Position numbers and translations under genes: made by a program. The notes under the pieces are model-generated. The model saw only the letters and a program-made list of their open reading frames with translations. It ran no database searches and was not told the origin of the DNA. A DNA stretch of 64,000 nt, taken from Variovorax sp. 54. GTDB lineage: Bacteria > Pseudomonadota > Gammaproteobacteria > Burkholderiales > Burkholderiaceae_C. Positions 25,506 through 34,608 of this stretch are shown piece by piece; the stretch's first letter is position 1; every line of letters starts with the position of its first letter. The stretch spans positions 3,737,501 to 3,801,500 of the forward strand of contig NZ_PEFF01000001.1 of NCBI RefSeq assembly GCF_002754375.1, written 5' to 3'.

Positions 25506-25977
25506 AATAGCCGCGCTAATTTTACTCTCCTCGATTTTTGGATTTTCGGTTGCGCCTGCGAAGTCTTCCGAACTCAGGGTTTCCGTTTCGAATGGATCCA
25601 ATGTTTTGGTTGTCAATGAGGCTGGAAGGCGTGTATATTCTTTGAATCAGAATATATCGCAATATAAAGTCAATTGCCTGAAGAGCAGGATTCTTGTTTT
25701 TGGGGCTCCGAAGAATATCTCGAGCAACGCCCCTCAGGTTGCGTATATTTCGCTGATTGACGTGAAAAACAAAAAGGTGCTGTACTCTGGAATTCTAGGA
25801 AGTGGTGTCAGAGAAGCCCGCTATCCAAAATCAGGCGAGTGGGCTCTGATTCATACGAACTTGGCATTTTTCATTAGCTTGAAAAATGGAAATCGAAAAT
25901 ACGCCGATGAGCTGTATGACCCAGAGACTTTTTCGGAGGAAACATGCGAAGAAATGCCTGTCGTCAATGTGAAATAG
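25498..25977 (+). CDS. Putative immunity protein to the GH19 effector
   Basis: A 159-residue secreted protein that I do not recognise as a named family. It has a signal peptide (MNRIAALILLSSIFGFSVAPAKS), then a predicted all-beta body and two cysteines (LNCLK-like VNCLKSR and EETCEEM) that could pair in the periplasm. Its ATG overlaps the effector stop by eight bases. The gene is markedly AT-rich (around half G+C by eye) against its neighbours and uses ATA, TTA and AGA codons that are rare elsewhere here. Position, export to the compartment where a lysozyme would act, and coupling all point to immunity. A free-standing role cannot be excluded. Confidence 0.65.
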   Translation: MNRIAALILLSSIFGFSVAPAKSSELRVSVSNGSNVLVVNEAGRRVYSLNQNISQYKVNCLKSRILVFGAPKNISSNAPQVAYISLIDVKNKKVLYSGILGSGVREARYPKSGEWALIHTNLAFFISLKNGNRKYADELYDPETFSEETCEEMPVVNVK

Positions 25978-26037
25978 GAACGCCCCATTCAGCGTACCGG
26001 CCTAACGGGACCCAGTGGTTGACCTGAAGGCAACGCC

Positions 26038-26952
26038 CTAAGTCTGGGTCGAAGAGCTCGCCAAGTACCACTGCCCCAGCAACCGCGCCACAGCCCGCAC
26101 CCGCTGCGTATCCCGCCCCCACCGCCGGCTGGCCGGCAGCTTCTGCGCCCACTTCATGCGTCGCGCCGCATTCGCGATGCGCTCGCGCACTTCCTCGTTC
26201 ACGCCGCTCAGCGCCGCATGCCAGTGCTGTCCCGCGGCCTGCGGTGCGGCGGCCTCGAGCATCATGGCTGTGGAGTGCAGGTAGCTCAGCCAGTCGCGGG
26301 CCTGGCATTCGGCCAGGGTCATGACCTCAGAGGGGTCGTCTTCGAAATCGATATACCCGATCACGCCGTCGGGGCACTGCACGAGGTTGCGGTCGAAGGC
26401 CTGGCTCAGGTGCTGGCCGCACAGGTGCACGGCGGCGATGGCGGCCAGGCCCTCGCGCCACACGGCGAGCAAGGCGGCCGGGCCGGCGGCGGCGGCCTGG
26501 TCGATGCGCTCCTGCAGCACCACGGTGGCACGGCCGCTTTCGCCAAGGTCGGAAATCAGCAGCCCGTCGGCCTGCTGCGCCAGCACGAGCGGCACGCGCA
26601 GGCCCGCGGCGGCCAGTTGTTTCAGGCGGCGGGCCTCGGTGGCGATCGCGGCTTCGCCGCCCGGGTTGGGCACGGGCTTGATCACGTCGAGGCCGGCCAG
26701 TCGCGCGGCCAGCGCCATCACGCGGTAGCCCCACTTGCCGTGGCGCGGCCCGGCTTTCTTGAGCCAGACGCGCTCGCTGCCGAAGCGGTGGCTGGCCACG
26801 TTCTTGGCTTGCCTGGGCAGCGTGACGCGCAGGAATTCGGCGTAGTCGCCGGGCGCTGAGCCCGGGGCGTCATCGAGCGGCGCGGGCGCCGATGCGGCGC
26901 CCCGTTGGCTGTACAGGCGCGTCGCGGCGCCTCCTCGTCTCAGTGGATTCAT
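26038..26952 (-). CDS. BUD32/WaaP-like small serine/threonine kinase
   Basis: A 304-residue protein with a kinase-like fold of the lipopolysaccharide-kinase (WaaP/KdkA) or BUD32 type. Visible parts: [16 protein letters not shown] with the ATP-site Lys, [12 protein letters not shown], the catalytic-loop-like FDRNLVQ and the DFG-like [10 protein letters not shown] with acidic metal ligands. Substrate is unknown: LPS heptose or Kdo, or a protein. Its ATG overlaps the stop of the glutamate-synthase-like gene (ATGA), so both are made together. It follows the T6SS island on the opposite strand with a 60-base gap. Confidence 0.78.
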   Translation of the reverse strand: MNPLRRGGAATRLYSQRGAASAPAPLDDAPGSAPGDYAEFLRVTLPRQAKNVASHRFGSERVWLKKAGPRHGKWGYRVMALAARLAGLDVIKPVPNPGGEAAIATEARRLKQLAAAGLRVPLVLAQQADGLLISDLGESGRATVVLQERIDQAAAAGPAALLAVWREGLAAIAAVHLCGQHLSQAFDRNLVQCPDGVIGYIDFEDDPSEVMTLAECQARDWLSYLHSTAMMLEAAAPQAAGQHWHAALSGVNEEVRERIANAARRMKWAQKLPASRRWGRDTQRVRAVARLLGQWYLASSSTQT

Positions 26953-28655
26953 GCGGCCATGGCGAAGCCCGGCGCCAGCAGCCCGTGCGGGCCCTGCGTC
27001 AGGGGCTGGAAACTCTGTGCACTGGCCAGCGGCCAGTAGGTGCGGAAGACGGTGTGCTGGTTGTCGAGCGGCCCGAGCAGCGCGCCGGGCTGCACCTGCA
27101 TCACCAGGTTGCTCAACAGGCGCACTTCGGTGTCGGAGATGCGGCGCACGATGTGGTGCGCGGTGATCTGCTGCGGATGGTCCAGGCCCGCGGCCTGCAC
27201 CAGCTCCTGCAGCGCATGCAGCGTGCTGCGGTGAAAATTGCGCACGCGGTCGGCCTTGGTCGGCACCACCAGTGCCTGCTGGCGCACCGGGTCCTGCGTG
27301 GTCACGCCGGTGGGGCAGTGGCCGGTGTGGCAGCTCTGGGCCTGGATACAGCCCAGTGCCATCATGAAACCGCGCGCCGCGTTGCACCAGTCGGCGCCCA
27401 GTGCCATCATGCGCGCCACGTCGAAGGCGGTGATCACCTTGGCCGCGCAGCCGATCTTGATGCGGTGGCGCAGGTTCACGCCGATCAGCGTGTTGTGCAC
27501 CAGCAGCAGGCCCTCTTGCAAGGGCGCGCCCACGTGGTCGCTGAACTCGACCGGCGCCGCGCCCGTGCCGCCCTCGGCGCCGTCGACCACGATGAAGTCG
27601 GGCGTGATGCCGGTGGCCTGCATCGCCTTGACAATGCCGAACCATTCCCATGGGTGGCCCAGGCAGAACTTGAAGCCGGTCGGCTTGCCGCCCGACAGCT
27701 CACGCAGCTTGGCGACGAAATGCATCATTTCCGTCGGCGTGGAGAACGCGCTGTGCGACGCGGGCGAGATGCAGTCCACGCCCACCGGCACGCCGCGCGC
27801 GGCCGCGATCTCGGGCGTGACCTTGGCCGCCGGCAGCACGCCGCCGTGGCCCGGCTTGGCGCCCTGGCTGAGCTTGATCTCGATCATCTTCACCTGCGGA
27901 TCGCGTGCGTTGGCGGCGAAGCGCTCGGCGTTGAAGCTGCCGTCGTCGTTGCGGCAGCCGAAGTAGCCCGAGCCGATTTCCCAGATCAGGTCGCCGCCAT
28001 GCACGCGGTGGTGCTGCGAGATCGAGCCCTCGCCGGTGTCGTGCGCAAAGCCGCCCATCTGCGCGCCCTGGTTCAGCGCGAGGATCGCATTGGCCGACAA
28101 GGCACCGAAGCTCATCGCCGAGATATTGAACACGCTCGCGCTGTACGGCTGCGTGCAGACCTGCGCCAGATTCGCACCGGCCGGCTGCGGCGTACCGCCG
28201 ATCACGATGCGGAAATCGTGCCCGGCCAGCTTCGTGGGCTGCATCGAGTGGTTGATCCACTCGTAGCCCGCGGCCGACACGTTCAGCTGGGTGCCGAAGG
28301 GCCGGTTGTCGGGCTCGCCCTTGGCGCGCTGGTACACCAGCGAGCGCTGGGCGCGCGAGAACGGCGCGGCCTCGGCATCGCTCTCGATGAAGTACTGGCG
28401 GATCTCGGGGCGGATGAATTCCAGCAGAAAGCGCAGGTGCCCGATGACCGGGTAGTTGCGCAAAATGGCATGGCGCGCCTGACGCAGGTCGTGCACGCCG
28501 GTGCCCGTGAGCACCGCGAAAACGGCCACGCCGATCCACGCGAGCCACAGGTGCGGAGAGGCCAGAACCATCGCCAGGCAGGCGACCAGACCGAGCACGC
28601 ACAGGGCGAACGCGCTGTAGCGTGCGGGAAACGGAATAATCGTGGGCATAGTCAT
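26949..28655 (-). CDS. FMN-binding glutamate synthase family protein
   Basis: A 568-residue protein with an N-terminal membrane segment (about residues 10-48) and the FMN/iron-sulfur synthase domain of glutamate synthases (about 150-500). It has [56 protein letters not shown] and the cysteine cluster [15 protein letters not shown] for a 3Fe-4S centre. It lacks the glutaminase half, so it is not a full glutamate synthase; this subgroup is widespread but of unknown reaction. The start at 28655 (MTMPTI) has an alternative at 28649. It is coupled to a kinase-like gene. Confidence 0.9.
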   Translation of the reverse strand: MTMPTIIPFPARYSAFALCVLGLVACLAMVLASPHLWLAWIGVAVFAVLTGTGVHDLRQARHAILRNYPVIGHLRFLLEFIRPEIRQYFIESDAEAAPFSRAQRSLVYQRAKGEPDNRPFGTQLNVSAAGYEWINHSMQPTKLAGHDFRIVIGGTPQPAGANLAQVCTQPYSASVFNISAMSFGALSANAILALNQGAQMGGFAHDTGEGSISQHHRVHGGDLIWEIGSGYFGCRNDDGSFNAERFAANARDPQVKMIEIKLSQGAKPGHGGVLPAAKVTPEIAAARGVPVGVDCISPASHSAFSTPTEMMHFVAKLRELSGGKPTGFKFCLGHPWEWFGIVKAMQATGITPDFIVVDGAEGGTGAAPVEFSDHVGAPLQEGLLLVHNTLIGVNLRHRIKIGCAAKVITAFDVARMMALGADWCNAARGFMMALGCIQAQSCHTGHCPTGVTTQDPVRQQALVVPTKADRVRNFHRSTLHALQELVQAAGLDHPQQITAHHIVRRISDTEVRLLSNLVMQVQPGALLGPLDNQHTVFRTYWPLASAQSFQPLTQGPHGLLAPGFAMAA

Positions 28656-28706
28656 CAGATGTCGGCAGGAGCCTGCTGCATCATAGAGGGCTGCTCCCAA
28701 CCTGCC

Positions 28707-29501
<795 letters not shown>

Positions 29502-29539
29502 CTGGGGTCGTTCCCTGGTTTCGCGTGACGTGCCGTGTT

Positions 29540-29791
29540 CAGGGCGCGATCACGCCGACGGGGCACCTTGCTCCGCGAATGTCCTCCGGCCTTCGGCCTC
29601 CCCCTTGATTTCGCTGCGCAAGGCACCCCATCAGCGTGATCGTTGTTCGCAGCGGTCGTCGATCAGCCGCGAACCAGCGGCGTGCCCTCGTGCACAGGGC
29701 ATTGGGTGCTCCCCGCAGCGAAATCAAGGAGGAGCCGAAGGCGGGGGACATTCGCGGAGGGGAGTACCCGATGTCCTGTGCACGCGCCCTG
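29540..29791. repeat. Long imperfect inverted repeat in a 316-base gene-free gap
   Basis: The gap 29502-29817 has no gene. Its arms, 29540-29618 and 29714-29791, are reverse complements over most of about 78 bases: both ends carry CAGGGCGCG/CGCGCCCTG, and the inner parts share CTCCGCGAATGTCC, GCCTTCGGC and CTTGATTTCGCTGCG. The loop of about 95 bases has further complementary pieces. A 21-base block of the right arm (29764-29784) recurs at 48940. This looks like a non-coding mobile or dispersed repeat element rather than a terminator. No transposase is near. Confidence 0.75.
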
Positions 29792-29817
29792 AATCACAGC
29801 AAAAACACTGACGCCCC

Positions 29818-31056
29818 ATGAGCCCCACGCCTGCAGCACTGCCCCTGACACCCCGCGCCGCCTGGGTCATGGTCCTCGCGCTCTGCGCAGGGGTCGCGCT
29901 CAGCCAGGCGTTCCGCACCGTCGGCGCCATCATGGCAAGCCCGCTGCAAGCGGACTTTCATCTCTCCGCCCAGGCCCTCGGGATCTTCTCGGGGGCTTTT
30001 CACTTTGCGTTCGGCGCGATGCAGCTCTTCATGGGCATCGGCATCGACTTGCACGGCGTGCGCCGCACGGTGCTCGTGGCCTTTCCCGTGGCGATCGCGG
30101 GCGCGCTGGTGTCGGCGATGTCGTCGAGCTACCTCATGCTGGTGGCAGGGCAGGCACTGATCGGCGTCGGCTGCGCACCGGCCTTCCTGGTGTGCACCGT
30201 GTTCATCGCGCGGCACTTTCCGGCGGCGCGTTTCGCCACCGTGTCGGGCATGGTGCTGGCCATCGGCGGCCTGGGCATGTTGGCCACGGGCACGCCGCTC
30301 GCGTGGCTGGTGCAGGCGTATTCGTGGCGCGCAGGTTTCCTGGTGCTCGCCCTGGCTTCTGCATTGGCCTGGCTCGCGATCTGGCGCTGGGTGCACGAGC
30401 CCGCATCGGCCGTGCCGCAGAAGAAGGAGTCGATTCCCGAAGCCGTGCGCCAGTTCGGCGCGCTGTTCGCGATGCCGCACACGCTCGGCATCATGGTGCT
30501 GGGCGCGGTGACGTACGCGGCCTTCATTTCGCTGCGCGGGCTGTGGCTGGGCCCGCTGATGATGGAGCGCCACGGCTACTCGCTGGTGCAAAGCGGCAAC
30601 GTCGCACTCGCGGTGTCGGTGATCGCACTGTTCGGCTCGCCGCTGTTCGGCCGCTTCGACCGCGACGGCGCCGCGCGCCGCCGCTGGATCGTGGCCTGCG
30701 GCCTCTTCTACGCCGGCCTGTTCGCGCTCATCGCCGTCGTGCATTCCGCATGGCTCGACATCGCGGGCATGGTGCTCATCGGCGTGCTCTCGGGCTTCAT
30801 CGTCTGGCAGTACGCCGACGTGCGCGTGGCCTATCCGGCCGCACTCACGGGCCGCGCGATGGCGGTCTTCACCATGGCGATGTTTCTCGGTGTCGCGTTC
30901 ATGCAGTGGGGCACGGGCGTGGCCGCCTCGGTGGCCGCGGCGCATGGCGGCGATCCGCTGACCGCCGTGCTGGCGGTCATTGCCGCGCTGCTGGTGATCG
31001 GCATCGCAGCCTTCGCGTGGCTGCCCGCGCCGAAGGCGGCCTCCGTCAGATCTTGA
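29818..31056 (+). CDS. Major facilitator superfamily transporter
   Basis: A 412-residue, 12-helix MFS permease. Typical marks are the loop between helices 2 and 3 (GIGIDLHGVRRTV, a variant of the G-x-x-x-D-x-x-G-x-R motif), GQALIGVGCAPAF in helix 4-5 and a second G-L-F-D-like site (FGRFDRDGAARR) between helices 8 and 9. Substrate is unknown; the family pattern suits an exporter or organic-anion carrier. It lies right after the inverted-repeat gap and ends with an 11-base convergent overlap with a GNAT gene. Confidence 0.88.
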   Translation: MSPTPAALPLTPRAAWVMVLALCAGVALSQAFRTVGAIMASPLQADFHLSAQALGIFSGAFHFAFGAMQLFMGIGIDLHGVRRTVLVAFPVAIAGALVSAMSSSYLMLVAGQALIGVGCAPAFLVCTVFIARHFPAARFATVSGMVLAIGGLGMLATGTPLAWLVQAYSWRAGFLVLALASALAWLAIWRWVHEPASAVPQKKESIPEAVRQFGALFAMPHTLGIMVLGAVTYAAFISLRGLWLGPLMMERHGYSLVQSGNVALAVSVIALFGSPLFGRFDRDGAARRRWIVACGLFYAGLFALIAVVHSAWLDIAGMVLIGVLSGFIVWQYADVRVAYPAALTGRAMAVFTMAMFLGVAFMQWGTGVAASVAAAHGGDPLTAVLAVIAALLVIGIAAFAWLPAPKAASVRS

Positions 31057-31363
31057 AGGCGCGCTGGATGTCCGGCCGGACGAGGTCGGCGTACTCGCGG
31101 TGCTTGCGGATGTAGCCCGCGATGAACTGGCACACCGGAATCACATGCCGCCCGTTGGCGCGCGCCTCGTCGAGCACGTGCTTCGCAATGCCCGAGCCCA
31201 CGCCCTTGCCTTCATGCTCGGGCAGCACCTCGGTGTGCGTGAACAGGATCGCGTCGGTCAGCAGGTTGTACTCGGCATAGGCCGCGAGCTTGCCGTCGAG
31301 CGCAGCCTCGTAGCGGTGCTGCGCTTCGTTGTTCGTGAAGGTGAGTGCGGGCGATGTGGTCAT
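31046..31363 (-). CDS. GNAT-family N-acetyltransferase (YjdJ-type)
   Basis: A 105-residue short GNAT-like protein, close to the YidJ/NATD1 group of small acetyltransferases. Core motifs are visible: FTHTEVLPEHEGKGVGSGIAKHVLDEAR (with the acetyl-CoA-binding EGKGVGSG) and VIPVCQFIAGYIRKHREYADLV near the C-terminus. The length is normal for this subgroup. Its start overlaps the stop of the NTF2-like gene (ATGA). It converges on the MFS transporter gene with an 11-base overlap. Confidence 0.88.
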   Translation of the reverse strand: MTTSPALTFTNNEAQHRYEAALDGKLAAYAEYNLLTDAILFTHTEVLPEHEGKGVGSGIAKHVLDEARANGRHVIPVCQFIAGYIRKHREYADLVRPDIQRAFKI

Positions 31364-31857
31364 GAAGGTTGGCGTGCAAGAAAAGTGGCGAGGTTGGCTG
31401 CAGCCGTGGCGCGCACCTTGTTGCGCAGCATCGGCGTCCAGCCCAGCAGCAGGCCCGGCGTGCCCAGCGCCTGCCGCGACCAGGTCCAGAACGGAAAGCG
31501 GTCGCGGTGCGTGGCGATCAGGCCGTCGGGCGTGAAGGTGAAGCGCGCGTCGATGCTGTTGTCGACCAGCCGGCCGGTGGCGCTGAAGCGGTAGTGGGCG
31601 TCCCAGTGCGCGCTGCCCGTGCGGCCGTCGGCCTGCACGTCGCGCCAGCTCAGGCGCCACACGTCGGCGCCCTTGGCCTTGGTGGCCTCGCAGAGCATGC
31701 GCCACATGCCGCCGATCTCGCGCTGGCCGCGCAGCGAAAAGGCCTCGTCGTCGAACACCGCGTCGGGCGCGTAGCAGGCGGCCATGGTGGCGGCGTCGAG
31801 TTGCGAGAACGCGCTGTAGAAGCGCTCGATGGTCGGGGCGTGGGTGGCTGCGGTCAT
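31360..31857 (-). CDS. SnoaL/NTF2-like family protein
   Basis: A 165-residue protein with the NTF2-like cone fold: IERFYSAFSQLDAATMAACYAPDAVFDDEAF is the standard N-terminal stretch, and the beta-sheet follows. Enzymes and binding proteins alike share this fold, so the role is open. The last 40 residues are an extra tail. It is coupled to the acetyltransferase downstream by a four-base overlap; the two may act together, but no shared pathway is evident. Confidence 0.82.
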   Translation of the reverse strand: MTAATHAPTIERFYSAFSQLDAATMAACYAPDAVFDDEAFSLRGQREIGGMWRMLCEATKAKGADVWRLSWRDVQADGRTGSAHWDAHYRFSATGRLVDNSIDARFTFTPDGLIATHRDRFPFWTWSRQALGTPGLLLGWTPMLRNKVRATAAANLATFLARQPS

Positions 31858-31903
31858 GGGGCCTCGCGGTGGTGGTGTCGGATCATCGCCGGATGTGGCG
31901 GAA

Positions 31904-32431
31904 TCAGCGCGGCAGCAGCTGGATCAGCGTCTGCAGCGCGTAGTGCACCGTGGCCGCACGCACCGTGGCGCGGTCGCCGTCGAAGCGGCGGCGCTCGGTG
32001 CGCACCTGCCCGTCGACCGACCAGCCGAACCACACCGTGCCCACGGGCTTGTCGGGCGAGCCGCCTGCGGGGCCGGCCACGCCGGTCACAGCGACGGATG
32101 CGCGTGCCGGTGCGCCGCGGGCAATGGCGCCCTCGGCCATCGCGCGCGCCACGGGCTCGCTGACCGCGCCGTGGACGTCGATCAGCGCGGCGTCCACGCC
32201 CAGCATCTCGGTCTTGGCGGCGTTCGAGTAGGTGACGAAGCCGCGCTCGAACCACACGCTGGAGCCCGCGAGGTCGGTGCAGGCACCGGCGATCAGGCCG
32301 CCGGTGCAGCTTTCGGCGGTGGCCATCATCCAGCCCCGGGCCTGCAGCCGCTCGGCCAGCGTCGCGACGAGCGCGGGGGTGTCCTGTTCGGCCAGTGCAG
32401 AGGAAGTGGAAGGTTCCATCGGGTTCACCAT
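31904..32431 (-). CDS. pncC: Nicotinamide-nucleotide amidohydrolase PncC (CinA C-terminal type)
   Basis: A 175-residue CinA-family protein that deamidates NMN to NaMN, recycling NAD. The signature TAESCTGGLIAGACTDLAGSS is seen in two pieces (ATAESCTGG and GSSVWFERGFVTYSNAAK), plus VAVTGVAGPAGGSPDKPVGTV; the catalytic Ser is in AESCTGG. It is the short, stand-alone form without the COG1058 half. The ATG at 32431 overlaps the stop of pgpA by seven bases; an in-frame ATG at 32419 is a later alternative. Confidence 0.92.
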   Translation of the reverse strand: MVNPMEPSTSSALAEQDTPALVATLAERLQARGWMMATAESCTGGLIAGACTDLAGSSVWFERGFVTYSNAAKTEMLGVDAALIDVHGAVSEPVARAMAEGAIARGAPARASVAVTGVAGPAGGSPDKPVGTVWFGWSVDGQVRTERRRFDGDRATVRAATVHYALQTLIQLLPR

Positions 32432-32979
32432 GCGCGCCACAGCGCAATGACCAGCAGCGTGCAGAAGGCCGCCACGAGGTCGTCCAGAAGAATGCCGAAG
32501 CCGGCACGCCACCACTGCACGCGCGCGGGGTCGCTCGGCTTGAAGGCGGCGTCGGCCCAGCCCACCGGGCCGGGCTTGGCGGCGTCGAAATATCGGAACA
32601 GCGCAAAGGCCACGACCTGCGCCCACAGGCCGGCCGGCGTCACCAGCCAGAGCACGAGCCAGAAGGCCACGATTTCGTCCCACACGACGGCACCGGGGTC
32701 GGACACGTTCATGTTCCGCGCGGCCACCGTGCAGGCCCACCAGCCGATCGGCAAGCCGGCGAGGATGATCCAGCCGATGGTCGCGGGCGTGAACCACAGC
32801 TGCATCACCACGAAGGCGGCCCAGGCCCAGAGCGTGCCCACGGTGCCGGGCGCGAAGGGCGACAACCCCGAGCCGAAGCCCAGCGCGATGAAGTGCGCAG
32901 GATGCGAGAGCAGGAAGTGCAGGGTGGGGCGACGCATCGGGGGACGGGGCAGGGCGCCGGTGGCGGGAGAGGAATCCAT
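32425..32979 (-). CDS. pgpA: Phosphatidylglycerophosphatase A
   Basis: A 184-residue inner-membrane enzyme that dephosphorylates phosphatidylglycerol phosphate. Three or four helices; motifs HFIALGFGSGLSPFAPGTVGTL, VVWDEIVAFWLVLW and the C-terminal GILLDDLVAA are those of PgpA, with the acidic residues that bind magnesium. Starts at 33012 or 33033 would add a Ser-rich lead; ATG 32979 is chosen because it fits the family length. Coupled to pncC, an arrangement common in this group of bacteria. Confidence 0.92.
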   Translation of the reverse strand: MDSSPATGALPRPPMRRPTLHFLLSHPAHFIALGFGSGLSPFAPGTVGTLWAWAAFVVMQLWFTPATIGWIILAGLPIGWWACTVAARNMNVSDPGAVVWDEIVAFWLVLWLVTPAGLWAQVVAFALFRYFDAAKPGPVGWADAAFKPSDPARVQWWRAGFGILLDDLVAAFCTLLVIALWRAW

Positions 32980-33081
32980 CGAAGAAGGAGAGGAAGAAGA
33001 AGCAGCGTGCATCGGTTTCGAAGTGTCGCGCATCCCGCTCGACGCCTGCACGCCGAAGTTTCTATTTATCAAAGCAATAGC

Positions 33082-33110
33082 TTGTTTAATTGAGGGGCGC
33101 CGCCTAGTAT
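33082..33110 (+). promoter_or_regulatory. Probable promoter of the MFS gene
   Basis: TTGTTT (33082-33087) and TAGTAT (33105-33110) are 17 bases apart in an unusually AT-rich stretch (33058-33092) between the divergent pgpA and MFS genes. The start codon lies 32 bases downstream. Confidence 0.5.
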
Positions 33111-33141
33111 CCAGGCTCCTTTGGCGTTCTCCTTCGTTCCC

Positions 33142-34608
33142 ATGTCGTCCTCCTCCTCTTCCCTCGACGCTGCCGCCGTTGGCGCGCCGCCGCCCACCGC
33201 CGCATGGCGCGACCTGTTCAGCGGGCGCAACGGCTGGCGCGCGCTGGCGCTGACCGGCGGCGTCGCGCTGCACGCGGTCAACGTCCACATCGTGACCACC
33301 GTGCTGCCCTCGGTGGTGCGCGAGATCGGCGGACTCGACTGGTACGCCTGGAGCACGACCTTGTTCGTGGTCGGCTCGATCCTCGGCGCCACGCTCTCGG
33401 TGCGGCTGCTGGCCGCGCGCGGGCCGCGCGGTGCCTGCCTCACGGCGCTGGCCGTGTTCACCGCCGGCTCGGTGGGCTGCGCGCTGGCGCCGGCCATGCC
33501 GTGGCTGCTCACGGGGCGCACGGTGCAGGGCCTGGGCGGCGGCCTGCTGGGGGCGTTGAGCTACGGGCTGATCCAGCGCGTGTTCGAACCCCGCCTGTGG
33601 CCGCGCGCGGTGGCGCTGGTGTCGGGCATGTGGGGCGTCGCCACGCTGTGCGGGCCGGCCGTGGGCGGGCTGTTCGCGCAGGCCGGCCATTGGCGCTGGG
33701 CCTTCTGGGCGCTGCTGCCGGTCGCGGCGGCGCAGGCCCTCTTGGTGACGGTGCAACTGCGGCCCGCGGCCGGCATCCGGCACGACCGCCCGGCGCAGCT
33801 GCCGCGCGTGCCGGCGCCGCAGATCGCGCTGCTGGCGCTGTCGGTGCTGGTGATTGCGGCCAGCGGCTTCTGGCCCAGCCTCGCGGGGCAGGCCGTGGGC
33901 GTGGCGCTGGGCCTGGCCATCGGCTTCGCCGCCACCCGCATCGACCGCCGCGCCGGCGCCGTGCGCCTGCTGCCGACCGGCGCCTATGCGCTCGGCACGC
34001 CGCTGGGCGCCATCTATGCGAGCGTGGCACTGCTGCTCATCGGCACCACCACCGAGATCTTCGTGCCCTACTTTTTGCAGCTGCTGCACGGCCACACGCC
34101 GCTCATGGCGGGCTACCTCACGGCGGCGATGGCGGGCGGCTGGAGCATCGGTTCGCTGCTCTCGTCGGGCCGCAATGGCGCGGGCGCCGACCGCATGCTG
34201 CGCGCCGGGCCGGTGGTCTGCACGGCAGGCCTGCTGGCGCTTGCGTGGCTGCTGCCGACGCCGGGTGCGCTCGGGGCCAACGTCGAGACCGCGCTCGTGG
34301 CCTTCGCGCTGGCGGCCGTCGGCTTCGGCGTGGGCATCGGCTGGCCGCACCTGCTGACGCGCGTGATGGCGCTCGCGCCGCGCGGCGAAGAAGGATTGGC
34401 GTCCGCGTCGATCACGACCGTGCAGCTCTACGGCATGGCCGTCGGTGCGGCGGTGGCCGGGCTGGTGGCGAATGCGGCGGGGCTCACGGTGCCGGGCGGC
34501 GTCGACGGTGCGCGCTCGGCTGCGATCTGGTTGTTCACGGTCTTCGCGCTGGCCCCCGCGGTCGCGGCCTGGCTGGCGGCGCGCGCGGTGGCTCGGCGCC
34601 AGCGCTAA
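33142..34608 (+). CDS. MFS drug:proton antiporter-like transporter (14 helices)
   Basis: A 488-residue permease with about 14 helices, the size of the DHA2 drug:H+ antiporter family. Marks include ALALTGGVALHAVNVHIVTTVLPSVVREIGGLDW (in helix 1), the loop LLAARGPRG and GRTVQGLGGGLLGALSYGLIQR, a motif-C-like stretch (MWGVATLCGPAVGGLF) typical of antiporters. Substrate unknown. The start is ATG 33142 (MSSSSSS). Its stop overlaps the stop of the convergent FAD monooxygenase. Confidence 0.88.
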   Translation: MSSSSSSLDAAAVGAPPPTAAWRDLFSGRNGWRALALTGGVALHAVNVHIVTTVLPSVVREIGGLDWYAWSTTLFVVGSILGATLSVRLLAARGPRGACLTALAVFTAGSVGCALAPAMPWLLTGRTVQGLGGGLLGALSYGLIQRVFEPRLWPRAVALVSGMWGVATLCGPAVGGLFAQAGHWRWAFWALLPVAAAQALLVTVQLRPAAGIRHDRPAQLPRVPAPQIALLALSVLVIAASGFWPSLAGQAVGVALGLAIGFAATRIDRRAGAVRLLPTGAYALGTPLGAIYASVALLLIGTTTEIFVPYFLQLLHGHTPLMAGYLTAAMAGGWSIGSLLSSGRNGAGADRMLRAGPVVCTAGLLALAWLLPTPGALGANVETALVAFALAAVGFGVGIGWPHLLTRVMALAPRGEEGLASASITTVQLYGMAVGAAVAGLVANAAGLTVPGGVDGARSAAIWLFTVFALAPAVAAWLAARAVARRQR

